Shown in pieces: positions 23,691-34,253 of a stretch of DNA of 64,000 bases. A program made the position numbers and the translations under genes. Every line of letters begins with the position of its first letter. Positions within the stretch are counted from its first letter, which is position 1. The DNA lies in assembly GCA_037447655.1 (NCBI GenBank), contig JBBHKE010001809.1:1-64000 (forward strand), read 5' to 3'. The notes beneath the pieces are model-generated. The model was not told the DNA's origin. It was given only the letters and a program-made list of their open reading frames with translations, and ran no database searches. Source of the stretch: Zygnema cylindricum. Lineage: Eukaryota; Streptophyta; Zygnematophyceae; Zygnematales; Zygnemataceae.

Positions 23691-24204
23691 GGCGTAAGCA
23701 TCTAAAGTACTTTGAGTATTTTTCCGAACCTCGTCCTTCGGCAAGACCATCGTCGCTTAGCAGCTACGCTATAAGAAGATTATCCAATTTCGAGGATGAG
23801 GTTCCTTAGGTTCACTGGTCGCCGCCGCAAACGCTTTGATATTTTGGACGAACCAAAGCTTTGCATGGGTTTCTATTCACTCGAAACGGTCTTGATTCAC
23901 AATGTGGCATTCCATTTTAAGCCATAGGTGTTATATTGAATTGGAAACGGTAAGGTACGGACGACATTTCAAAAATGACGACGAAACTTACATATTTCGA
24001 AGTGACGGACGTAAGTTGAAGTTTTTTATAGATGTACGAGAAGATTTCATTCATTCGCCATTGAGATTTACCGAAGTGGACCGCAAATCATTTCCATTAA
24101 CGTTCGTCGTTAAGTCAAGTCCCAGTCCACGAAAACTACATATCAACGCAGAATCGAGTGGGAGTATTGCTTTTAGTGTGATTCCGGACGATTATGTCGT
24201 GTAG

Positions 24205-24745
24205 CGGTTCAGGACGATTATTTCGTGCAGCGGTTCATACGATTTCATTGGTACTACGAAATCGTATCATCACAACATCATTAGCGATTTTACAATGGGA
24301 ACATTAAATCATGTGTCAAACACACGTGCACAAGTCCCCATGATGCATAATTGTTTGTAGGTTTGTACACGTGGCATTTGGTCATTCGACCGCCACTTAG
24401 TTCTTCTTTGTTTGAATTAGAATAAATAGAGTAGAACAAGACAACACAAATCATCATTCACAAACAAATTAGGCTTGGCAACTTTCCAATTCAGAATTAG
24501 TTTATTACTTAACATTGTCTTTTGACTACAATTGTGTTCCTTTCTAATATAATGGAATCTACTTTGTGAATGACTATCTATTCTATGCCTTGCTACATGT
24601 GAATCCATTTACTCTCCCTGCCAACACTTCTTTACTATCGATATTCGTGATTAATCAAGTCTGTCGCTTTTGCGAATCGTGTCAATCTGATTAGGTGCAC
24701 GTGGTCCTAGAAGTCCTCCTTGTTACTCGAAATGTTTGATCAAGG
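24205..24745. repeat. Repeat F, uninterrupted copy 2 (empty site for copia D)
   Basis: This copy reads straight through GACCGCCACTTAGTTCTTC, with a single CCACT, whereas copy 1 is split by a 6.3-kb copia with CCACT on both sides. It is preceded by 23902-24204, an open frame of about 100 codons with no recognisable family. Nothing identifies repeat F itself. Confidence 0.75.
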
Positions 24746-24754
24746 TCAACACTC

Positions 24755-25110
24755 CCTCCCTCTCTCCCCCTCCCTCTTCCTCTCCCTCTCCCTTTCCCTC
24801 TCCCTCTCCTCCTCCCTCTCCCTCTCCCTCTATCTCTCCCTCTCCCTCTCCCTTTCCCTCTCCCTCCCCCTTTTCCTATCCCTCTCCCTCTCCCTCTCCC
24901 TCTCTCTCTCCCTTTCCCTCTCCCTCTCTCTCCCTCTTCCTTTTCTCTCCCTCCCTCCCTCCCTCCCTCCCTTTTTTTATTATTTTTAACCTCCAACATT
25001 CCATATGATGCACCCAAATTTGAAGCTTATGCATTACTCTCTCTCTCCCCCCCCCCCTCCCCCTCTCCCTCTCCCTCTCCCTCTTCCTCTCCCTCTCTCT
25101 CTTCCTAGGG
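24755..25110. repeat. Polypyrimidine block CCCTCT
   Basis: Pyrimidine-rich plus strand, (CTCCCT)n, with a short mixed interruption at about 24980-25030. Confidence 0.9.
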
Positions 25111-25600
25111 ACTAAGGAGAGGGGAAAAAGAGGGGGAGGAGGAAATGAAGGGAAAAGGAGGGGGAGGAGGCAATGAAGGGAAAAGTGGGAGAGGTAGGGT
25201 GGGGAAAGGGGAGAAGAGGAGGGGGGGGGGGTCGAGGGAAATGGGAAAATGGTGAGGGAAAATGAGGGATGAGGAGGGGAAAGAGGGGAGGGGGATGAGG
25301 AAAAGGATGGGAGGGTAGAAATGGGAAAGAGTGGGGGAGGAGGAGGGGGAGGGGAAAAGTGTGATGACAAGGGGGGTGTGGGGGAGGCGAAAGGGAGAGG
25401 GAGGGGGAAAAGGGGGAGGGGGAAGAGGAGGAGGGAGAAAAGCGGGAGGGGGATAATGGGAAAGAGTGGAGAAAATTGGAGGGGGGTATAGTGTGGAGAA
25501 GAGTAGGGGAAATAGGGTGAGGGAGGAGTGAAGGAAACGTATGAGAGGAGATGTGATGGAGGGAGATAGAAGGGGAGATAAAAATCAGATAGGAACATCC
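25111..25600. repeat. Polypurine block GGGAGG/GGAAA
   Basis: Purine-rich plus strand beginning directly after the polypyrimidine block, so the strand asymmetry flips at about 25110. Runs of eight or more G occur. Confidence 0.9.
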
Positions 25601-25659
25601 TTGTTCATTTTCCATTGTCGAGAAAATTGAAAGAATTTCAAACTAAGAACCTACAGGTA

Positions 25660-26280
25660 GTGTATATCTCCTCCTTCCTCCTTCCTTCATCCTCCCTCTT
25701 CCCTCCCTCTTTCCTTTTCCCTCCTCTCTCCTTCCTCCTCCCTCAATCCTCTTGCGTTTTGTGCCCTACGTCCTCCCTCCTCCCCCTTTTCCTTCGCCAC
25801 TTCCTCTTCCTCTCCCTCTCCTTATCCCACTTCCTGTCCTTTTGCCTCTTCTTCTTAGTCCGAAAGGACCTCGTATTTTATATCTCCCTCCATCCTCTTT
25901 TCTGACTTTCTCCCCTTTCTAATCGGCCCTCCCTCTCTCCCCCCATCCTACTTTCTCTTCTCCCCTCCTCCCTCTCTCCCTCTCTCTTTCTCTCCCTCTT
26001 TCCCACTCTCCCCCTCTCCCTCTCTCCCTTTCTCCCCCTCCCCCTCTCCCCCTGTCCCTCTCTCCCTCTCATCCTCTCTTCCTCCTCCCTCCTTCCTCCA
26101 TTTTCCTTCTTTACACCCCCCTACTGTCTTTCCTTTGCTACTACATTTACAGTTGACACCTCCCTTTGGGTCTTATTTTGTCGCTTTTGTCATTGTCACG
26201 AATTCCCTCCCTTCTTCCCTTTAACTTCCCTTCCCTGCTTCCCATCTTCTCTCCCCTCTTTTTGTCGTCACTCTAATTGG
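25660..26280. repeat. Second polypyrimidine block
   Basis: CT-rich, more varied than the first (TCCTCCCTC, CTCTCCCC). No coding frame survives inspection. Confidence 0.8.
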
Positions 26281-26314
26281 TCATCGCCCCTCTCCTCCCC
26301 TCGAGAATAGGGGT

Positions 26315-26535
26315 ATGGAAGAGAGAGGGGAGTATAGAAGAGGAGAGAGAGAGAGATGGGGAGGAGAGAGAGATGGGGAGGAGAGAGATATGGGGAGGAG
26401 AGAGAGATGGGGAGGAGAGAGATATGGGGAGGAGAGAAAAGAAATATGTGTACGGAAAGTTGGGGAAGGGTGGAGAGAGGAGAGTAAATGTGAGATGATA
26501 GGAGGTTGAGAGAGAGAGAGAGGGAGAAAAACAAA
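26315..26535. repeat. GGGGAGGAGAGAGAGAT tandem repeat
   Basis: A clear tandem array of about 17-20 bp units (GAGATGGGGAGGAGAGA) at 26340-26435 inside a purine-rich tract. Confidence 0.85.
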
Positions 26536-26553
26536 GAGAGAGATGGCTAGAAG

Positions 26554-27292
26554 CATAGTTGTCCTATTCGTACGGATTTCGACTTTTTCCGAAAACTACG
26601 TAGTATTCGCTACTTTCATACCGTTCGTTAAATTTCGTTGTACGATGTAGAAAACGTACGGAAACCGTCCCCTTAACCCTAAAAATCCTTAAAAAAATCA
26701 TAAAAACGTACAGAAAGCATACGGAAATGTAGATCACTGTACAACATGTGTACCCTAAAAAAATAGGAGTACGGATAATGTAAGGCAGCTGTACTGTAAT
26801 TTACCGGAATGTACGAAATGCACACGAAGTACCTCAAACACCCTAAAATCCCCCCATCACTAACCCTAAAAGTACTGAATTATACGGATGCCGTACGTAT
26901 ATGTCTGAAAAATGTAAGTCCGTACAACTAAAATATACGGAAAAGTATGAAAATGTACCCTAAATATCTCAAAATTATAACCGTCAAAAGTACGAAAAAA
27001 TACGGACACTGTACGTAAATGTACGAATATTAGTTGGTTGTTTAACATAAATATTTGAGAATATTAGTTGGTTGTTTAACATAAATATTTGAGAACGCAC
27101 GAGAATGTACCCTAAAATTCCTCAAACACCCTAAAAGTACTGAAAAGTACGAAAATAGTATGCAAATGTACGAAAATGTACGAGTCAATAGTCAGGTACG
27201 CATTTAATAACATTTTTTTCGTCGTTAAATGCGTATCGTGCGTAGTATTCGCTCCTTCGTTTCGTGCGTGTTATGCGCATGGGACAACTATG
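26554..27292. mobile_element. CATAG-TIR element, copy 2 (hAT-like)
   Basis: Termini CATAGTTGTCC and GGACAACTATG bound 739 bp. The flanking octamers GCTAGAAG and CCTAGAAG match at 7 of 8. It shares the subterminal sequences CGTAGTATTCGCT and TTATGCGCAT with copies at 6227 and 42800. A 36-bp tandem duplication (ATTAGTTGGTTGTTTAACAT) sits at 27025-27095. It is non-coding and very rich in GTAC. Confidence 0.7.
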
Positions 27293-27912
27293 CCTAGAAG
27301 CGATTGGTCTCTTTTCCTTTTCAAAAAGATTCACAAAAATATGTACTTAAACGTCGCTTTTCCGATAATTGTACGGCATGGTACAACATCTGTACCAAAA
27401 AGTACTACTTTTGTACGAAAAAGTACAAGCTTCCGATGTCGCTTTTTTAAATGCTAGGTTCTAACCTCCAACCAATTGTAACATACGGGCAGCGAATATG
27501 TTGTTTATTTCGTAGCATCTGTACTTTTTTATTGTACATTCGTATTTTATAAATTTGGTTTTTACCATACGTTTTTATTTGACACACACGTGTACGGAGA
27601 TGGGAAAGTCCTTGGGAAAAAACAAAAGTATATTTTGAATAGTGGCGTTTGAGACAGACGCGATGGATAGTGGCGGTTTGGCAAGTCAAGGTATGGATTA
27701 ATAAGACAAAAGAGGAATCTGTTTCACGGCCGCTGATTCACCCTTACTGCCCGTGAACGACGCGGGAGGCGATATTGGCGGTCAACACGTAAAAAATAGA
27801 CAGCGGAGACCAAAAATGACCGTGAACGCTTAATAATGTTGTAGGTGCCACGTTGCATCGCACACAAGGCGTGGTTTTCGAGGCTCGGGTTTCCGTACGC
27901 TACAGAACAGTA

Positions 27913-28094
27913 CACCGTGTATCGCTATTAGGGGTAATTACTTGCTTGCCGCTTAAAACATCTTTTCTCCGTACACAAGCTGAGAATCTTGCCTTTCAAT
28001 GGCCACCGTCAGATCCACAATCCGACATGTGTGTACGGAGAAAGGATGTAATAAGTGGCAAAAAAAGCATTGACATTAATAGCGATTCGCGGTG
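27913..28094. mobile_element. TA-target MITE, palindromic CCGTACAC subfamily
   Basis: A 182-bp unit starting CACCGTGTATCGCTATTAG after TA and ending CTAATAGCGATTCGCGGTG before CA, a mutated TA. Its halves are inverted copies of each other (TTTTCTCCGTACACA and TGTGTACGGAGAAA), so the RNA could fold into one long hairpin. Confidence 0.7.
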
Positions 28095-28101
28095 CACTGT
28101 A

Positions 28102-29132
28102 CACCGTGAATCGCTATTAGCGTACATGACGCTAATTGGGGTACCCCTTTTTTTGGGGCAATTTCTCAAATAGAATAAAGTACGCTAAATGTTTTTGAAC
28201 GTTATTTGAGGTACCCCGCTCAATACGGTTCATAACTGTAATTTGGTATCCTTTTAAATAGTGTGGTGTACGGATTGCCAGATCTGTACTATTTCATACC
28301 TTTTTAAATTTAAAAGTACAGAAAATATAATGAAATATAATTGCGTAAATATTTTCCGGCATACGCAGATGTCAAAAAAACGCGACGGCGTACAATTTGA
28401 ACCATTTCGTACATCTCCATGTTTTAGTGTGGACATATTATTTGCCGAATTTTTTTACAAAGCAGTTTACAAATTAGACTACATGATAAATTAGTATCAT
28501 GGTGTACCCGAAAAAACAATTTACCGTAAAGTACGCTACACCGTCGATCGTATTTAGTGTATTGAACACTAATTCGGCGCCCCTAAATTTTGAGGGTTTT
28601 ACCTAAAATAGGGTAAAGGATACTAATTTTTCCTGTACGCTTAACCAGATAACAATTGGTGCACCATTTTAATTATGTATATTTTTATTAGTGTGGAATA
28701 CGGAATATGTCGTTCGCTAAAATGTACTTTTATCATACTAATACGGATATTTTAATAAAATCTCTGCTACCACGAAAACTGCCCTGTGAATTAAAATTTC
28801 ATATTTGTTTTGTTTTGGTGTACGTTGTTTGTCGCGTATTGTCTACACCGTAAAACCGAAATTAGGTTAGGATTAATTGGAGTGAGAGTATGCGACAGTG
28901 TACCTGTCAGAATCTGTGCTTTTACCTATATAACGTGATATCCTCTCGACAAATCAGCTGTACCATGGCGTACGTTGAAAAATTAGTGTATAACTTTTTT
29001 CGGGAATTTTCCTAAGTTGAAATTAGTGTACGACACTAATTATTCTACACACTAATATTTCATACATAAATACGATCGACGGACAATTGTTTCATTACGC
29101 TATATTTTTATTACGCTAATAGCGATTTGCTG
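28102..29132. mobile_element. One or two further TA-target elements, boundaries uncertain
   Basis: A terminus CACCGTGAATCGCTATTAG starts at 28102, six bases after the previous element. A second inward terminus CACCGTCGATCGTATTTAG lies at about 28548. A right terminus CGCTAATAGCGATTTGCTG ends at 29132. Either two elements in tandem (28102 to about 28503, and 28548-29132) or one nested in another. No coding frame. Confidence 0.45.
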
Positions 29133-29225
29133 TATGACGCAATCCGTACATCGTCGCACGTGTCTCTGTTCGCAGTTTTCCCTGTTACACGTGTGAGGGA
29201 TTGTATTTTGAGCTTGCAGTTTTAT

Positions 29226-29280
29226 TTTGACAGCTTTTTGAGCTTGCAGTTTTATTTTGACAGCTTACATTTTTCCATAG
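29226..29280. repeat. Tandem duplication of 29 bp
   Basis: GAGCTTGCAGTTTTATTTTG is present twice in direct tandem. Confidence 0.85.
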
Positions 29281-29584
29281 ACCCTAGCTCACACACTTCT
29301 GGACAGGCATGATGTGTTGCTGTTTTGTGACTTTGTCCATTTCTTGTCTCATCCGTACATTTTACGGAATCTAAGGCTACGTGGCGGTGGGTCTTGCTTT
29401 CCTTTTCCGTCCTTTTGTCACGATCAATCTCTAATATGCCTCGCTTTTTTTTGTCGTTTAAATGGCGGTTCTCACGCTTCTAGCGGCTCTTGTCGTACGA
29501 TCTGGTTCGTCCCTTTGTGTGAATGGCCGCACGATCGTCACAATGTGAACATCCCAGTCGACATTTTTCCAGACTTGTGTGAAC

Positions 29585-29625
29585 AGACCAAAGGCCTACT
29601 ATAAAAACGCTTACTTTTGAACTAT
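29585..29625. mobile_element. Terminus of a CATAGTTC-TIR element
   Basis: The 41 bases ending CTTACTTTTGAACTATG are the reverse complement of the left end of the 306-bp element at 43038-43343. The other end was not found nearby. Confidence 0.5.
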
Positions 29626-29662
29626 GATTTTGACTACTTACATTTTTCGATAGACAGATCAC

Positions 29663-30052
29663 TAGTGTTGGGTATCGAGGACCACTTGCCGATATTCGAT
29701 ATGTACCGAATTTTAGGTACCCGATAATCGATATATCGCTTCGATATATCGATTATCGAAATACCGCGATATATATCCGATATATCGCCGATATATCGTA
29801 TCGCCGATATATCATATCGACGATATATCGAAAACAAAAAAATTAATTTAAACCCCCCCCCCCTAGTGGGGAGGGGGAATTTTCCGTACGATTTTCCGTA
29901 CTCTTACTGTACGGACACGCAATTTTTGCGATATATATCGCGATAATTTATGTTGGTCCCGGTACGATATATCGAAGAATCTGCTCGATCGATATTTGAT
30001 ATATCGAATATCGAAATTATCGCGATATGAAACTACCCGATACCCAACACTA
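29663..30052. mobile_element. TAGTGTTGGG-TIR hAT-like element
   Basis: Termini TAGTGTTGGGTATCG and CGATACCCAACACTA bound 390 bp. The left flank is CAGATCAC (29655-29662). The right flank reads CAGA and is then broken by another element (30057-30821), after which TCACAC follows, restoring CAGATCAC. Once the nested insertion is discounted the 8-bp duplication is perfect. The interior is dominated by CGATATATCG-type palindromes. Confidence 0.75.
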
Positions 30053-30056
30053 CAGA

Positions 30057-30821
30057 CAGAGGTCGCAAACGGTCAACCGAATCCGTGACCGACCGTTAAC
30101 CGACCGCCCGCGCCGGATCCGGAACGGATTCGGTGGCTAAATTTTGGGGGTCGGGCGGTTACGGTCGGTTGACTCACCAAGAAAAAAAAAACGGTCAGTT
30201 ACGGTCTGTCAAACAAAAAACCAAAAAAAAAGAAAAAGTTGTACTTTTTTTTTCCAACATTATTGTTCTTTGTACTTTTGGTATCGTGGAAGTACGTGGC
30301 AAATCTGACACGGTACTAACACTATTCATTTCACGAATCTTACAAAAAGATAATCCAACATTCATGTACTTTGTACTCTTTGGCATCGTGGAAGTACGTG
30401 ACATCATGATTAGCGTCGCAAATCTGACACGGTTCTGTAGTAAGCTATTTATTTCGCAAATCAAAGGGAACGCGACAAAGCGTCGCAAATCTGACACGGT
30501 AGTACATTATTCATTTCGAAAATCTTAGGGAACGCGACAATGCGTCGCAAATGTGACACGGTAGTACACTATTCATTTCGCAAATCTTAGGGAACGCGAC
30601 AAATTGTAATTATTGGCTTATTCCGTCGTACATTGATTAATTTTGTACTTTTTCGGTTACGGGCGGGCACGGTTAGTCGCGAAAAATAAAGATTCGGTTA
30701 ATTTTTTTTTCGTAAACGACGGTCGGTTAACGGTTAACAATTTTGGAGCGTGACAAAACTCGGTCGGGCGTCGGTTACTCACGGTTTCGGGTATGATTTT
30801 TTTTGACTTTTGCGACCTCTG
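30057..30821. mobile_element. CAGAGGTC-TIR hAT-like element, copy 2 (nested)
   Basis: Termini CAGAGGTCGCAAA and TTTTGCGACCTCTG bound 765 bp. It is flanked by perfect octamers ACTACAGA (30049-30056 and 30822-30829). It sits across the right target duplication of the TAGTGTTGGG element, so it inserted later. A roughly 60-bp minisatellite (GTCGCAAATCTGACACGG units) fills 30290-30600. Confidence 0.8.
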
Positions 30822-31185
30822 ACTACAGATCACACCCTTCTGGACAGGCGTGATGTGTTGCTGTTTTGTCCATTTCTTGTCACATTCGTACATGTAGTTT
30901 CGTATTGTTTTGGCCTTTCGCGTGTAAGTCAACGCAAAATCCGTTCTATGTGTAACTTCCAAATTCAAATCAAATTGTACAATGAATCCAGTAGGTCAAC
31001 GACCTTTACGGGATTCAAACCTGTTCACACCTCGCAGATCTCCTAATTTTCAATCCGTATTTTTCATGAAAATGAACATTTTCCGTATCTTTTCATTAAC
31101 TTCAAACTTTTCATTGTAAACAAATCACGACAACTGGGAATCGATTTTACATCGCCAGGATGGCTTTTATGGCACCGTACTGTAC

Positions 31186-31408
31186 TGGACGTGGTGAATC
31201 CTTATTAGTGTTGATGCTAATTTTGTTTCTAAAAAACATATTTTCTCCGTACACACATGTCGGTTACTAAATCTGACGATTGCGATTGAAAGGTAAAGAT
31301 TCCCAGCTTCCGATTGGCGGTCTCTAACTGAAATTTAAATATTTGTGTACGGATAAAAGATGGTTTAAGTGGCGAAAAAATTATTAACCCTAATAGCGAT
31401 ACACAGTG
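31186..31408. mobile_element. TA-target MITE, palindromic CCGTACAC subfamily
   Basis: Right terminus CTAATAGCGATACACAGTG before TA; left terminus degenerate (GTGGTGAATCCTTATTAG). It shares TTTTCTCCGTACACA and its inverted partner with 27913-28094. Confidence 0.6.
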
Positions 31409-31429
31409 TAACACTCGCCGCCCGGTTCG

Positions 31430-33377
31430 GCTCGATTCTGGTTTAGGTCAAATGGAAGTACAGTACGGAACCGAACAAATCATGCGGCTGAACCGGGCCG
31501 GTTTTTTTGGACCGTACGACCATTTGGTTTCGGCTCAGAAACACCCGCCCCTGTAAATCCTGTCCGGCTGTCCCGGCTGGCAGGTTGCCGTACGACCAAG
31601 AATCCGTACGTCTGTTCAACCGGTTCTGGTACGCCCTATTTTAACTCATATGAGTACTTAACTGCAGATTTCTTCGGTTCAGTATTCTTAATTGAAAATA
31701 AAATCAACACTATTTGCTGTAAACTGCTGAAGAGTGGAATACGGCTGGTCAGTTCAATAACCGTCTAACTAGACTGCAGTGTTCATAGAAACACGTACCG
31801 TTAAACCGAACTGCTGGACAAAATTTTAGGTTTGTTTCCGGCTGTCTAACGGTTTACTAGAAACAAGGTGCCAAAACATTTTTTTTTGTCCGTTTCCTGT
31901 TTTGTTTTTTAGGGTTTCGCTGTGTGTTTCGACAACTTTACGCTTTTGGATGTTTTAAGTTCGAAACGTCCAAAACTGTACCTTTTTGTCTTGTTCCGTA
32001 CAACAACTGTCATCCTTCTGCTTCCTAACGACTTAGGATCTCCGAGGTCAATGGCAGAAACGACAAAAATTCAACACGTCACCCGTTTTCTAGTTAAAAA
32101 AAAATTTGAAGCTCGACAAATTTTGGAGACCCTTGGTTATGATTTGTGTAATTCCACGTGTCTTTCCGAAACCAGTATCGGCACCTTTTCCCGAAGCACG
32201 TTTACACGTGTAAACCGACACGGCCTGGTAATCATACCCGAGCGGGACCTTTCACGAAGCGCCTTGGCACGTGCAAACCGACAAACTCTAGTCGACTGAT
32301 TTACCAATCACGACCAGAATTGACGGATTTTCTGCAGAAAAATATTTCACTAGAAAAGATTCGATTTGATTTTTCGGCGCGCTCCTAAAATTCTCCTCCC
32401 CAGATTGCGTTGAAATCTGCAAAAAGGCGCATATATTTCGTCCAAAAGATAATGTACGAAACAAGACGGAATTGTGCGGAACTGTACAAAACTGTACGAC
32501 ATTGTATGAAATTGTGTGAAATTGTACGAAATTGTTGTAGAACCCGTTATCTCGAAGACGTGGATTTTTCCGTACAAATCTCTTTTGGCATCGCCGGCTC
32601 GGATAGCGACAAGCGTGCGATTCTGTCCCTTACCGCCTTCCTGCATAATTTGTCGTTTTTCTAGCTCGTACCTTGTCATCGTATCTCTTTTGTCGTGTAA
32701 TGTATTTCGAAGAAGGCTATGTCCGTACAAATTTGCAAGTTGAAGAGGTACGTATTTCTGTTTTGATGCTTTGTCGTTTCGTGCGTGGATTGCGCCGAGC
32801 TCCCTATTGGTCCGAGGTTCCGCAATGTCTGGGCGGTGAGCTACGCTATTTTGTCCGCTAGCGCCGTGAAATGTCGGTGGGATACGCGTGACATTTGTCA
32901 CGATTGGGACCGGCGGGGAGCGTAAAAGGGGAGGATTGCGGAGAGGAAAATTCATAATTTGGGGGTCATTTTTTTTCTTTTCTATTTTTTTTTTAAAGGG
33001 AAAGGAGATAAAAACCAAAGGAAGGTAGTCTAGGAGGATTTTTTTTTTTTTTTATCAAAAAGGGAAAAGGAAACGCTTCACTATTTTTTCTTTTTTTTTT
33101 CTCTCTCTCTCTCTTAAATTCTGGAGTTTTTTTTTCTCCGAAGGTGAATTTTTGGAAACTTTTTCCCCTGGAAAACTCCTTTGTTTTTTTCCTTTTATAA
33201 TTTCTTTTTTTTTTATTTAATTCCTCGTCGCTCGTTCCCCATCTTTATTTAAAAAAAAAAAAAAAAAGTTTCTAACTTCCCTCTCTTTTCTTTTTCCTTT
33301 TCCCCCTTTTCCCCCTTTTCCCCTTTTCCCCTTTTATCCCTTCCCCTCCCTTCCCCTTCCTCCTTTTCTTTCCCCAG
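31430..33377. promoter_or_regulatory. Upstream region and probable 5' UTR intron of the expansin
   Basis: No gene was found. Two partly duplicated segments at 32180-32215 and 32240-32285 each carry a CACGTG-containing G-box-like core (TACACGTGTAA and GCACGTGC). A minisatellite of AACTGTACGAAATTG units fills about 32450-32540. From 33050 the sequence is T- and CT-rich and ends TTTCTTTCCCCAG directly before the expansin ATG, which looks like a splice acceptor. The 5' UTR is therefore probably interrupted by an intron ending at the start codon, and the promoter lies further upstream. Function of the G-boxes is inference. Confidence 0.35.
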
Positions 33378-33604
33378 ATGGCTATGGCTGATTCCGGAGG
33401 AACTGTACGGAAAGGGGTGGCTGGCGTGATCGGTGCCGTACTTCTTATGCTGACGTGGCAGGCAGATTTTGTGTACGGACAAGCGGAGATTCTAGGAGGA
33501 GGCGCCACTTTTTATGGAAATGAAGATGGTTTTGGAACCCAAGGTAATGATTAAAGATTTTTTTTTTTTTTTCTCCCTTCCTCTCACCTTCCCCTCAGAT
33601 TTCT

Positions 33605-33685
<81 letters not shown>

Positions 33686-34214
33686 TTCTCTCTCTCTCCT
33701 CCTTTCCTCTCCCTCTCCTTTCCTCCTTCAATCTCTCTCTCTCTTCTTCCCTTCCTTTTTCATTTTCTTTACCCTTCTCATTTCTTTCTCAACTGGTCCT
33801 CTGTCTCTTTTCTCCTCTCCCCCTCCCTCTCCTTCTCCTCCTCCATCCCTCTCTTCGCCCTCGACTTTTGACTATCCCTTTCCTTTTCATCTCCTCCTTT
33901 TTACATCACCTCTCCCCCTTCTCACTTCCCTCCCTCCCATCCCTTCTCTTCCTCTTGCTTTCTCTCCCTCTCTTTCCATTTTCCTTTTTTTTCGTCTTTA
34001 CCTTCACCTGCCCACCTTCCTCTCCCACTCCCTCTCCCCCTCTCTCTCCCCCTCTCTCTCCTCCTCTCTCTCCCCCTCTCTCTTTCCATCAAAATGTTTT
34101 TGGACCTTTTAAAAACCAATTGTCGTTTCAATTCTTTTTCGGAAAAATATTAGACGTCCACAGAAAGTAAAAAAAAGAAAATAATAAATAAATAAATAAT
34201 ATATATCTATATCT

Positions 34215-34253
<39 letters not shown>

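Noticed and set aside
24691-25615. Long frames on both strands of Arg/Gly/Glu or Pro/Ser/Leu
   Set aside because: All follow directly from polypyrimidine and polypurine tracts; overlapping frames on both strands have equal length, as expected for simple repeats.
29314-29604. 96-codon plus frame with a hydrophobic start
   Set aside because: Lies in repeated DNA shared with 30830-30900 and between element ends; no family and no splice context.
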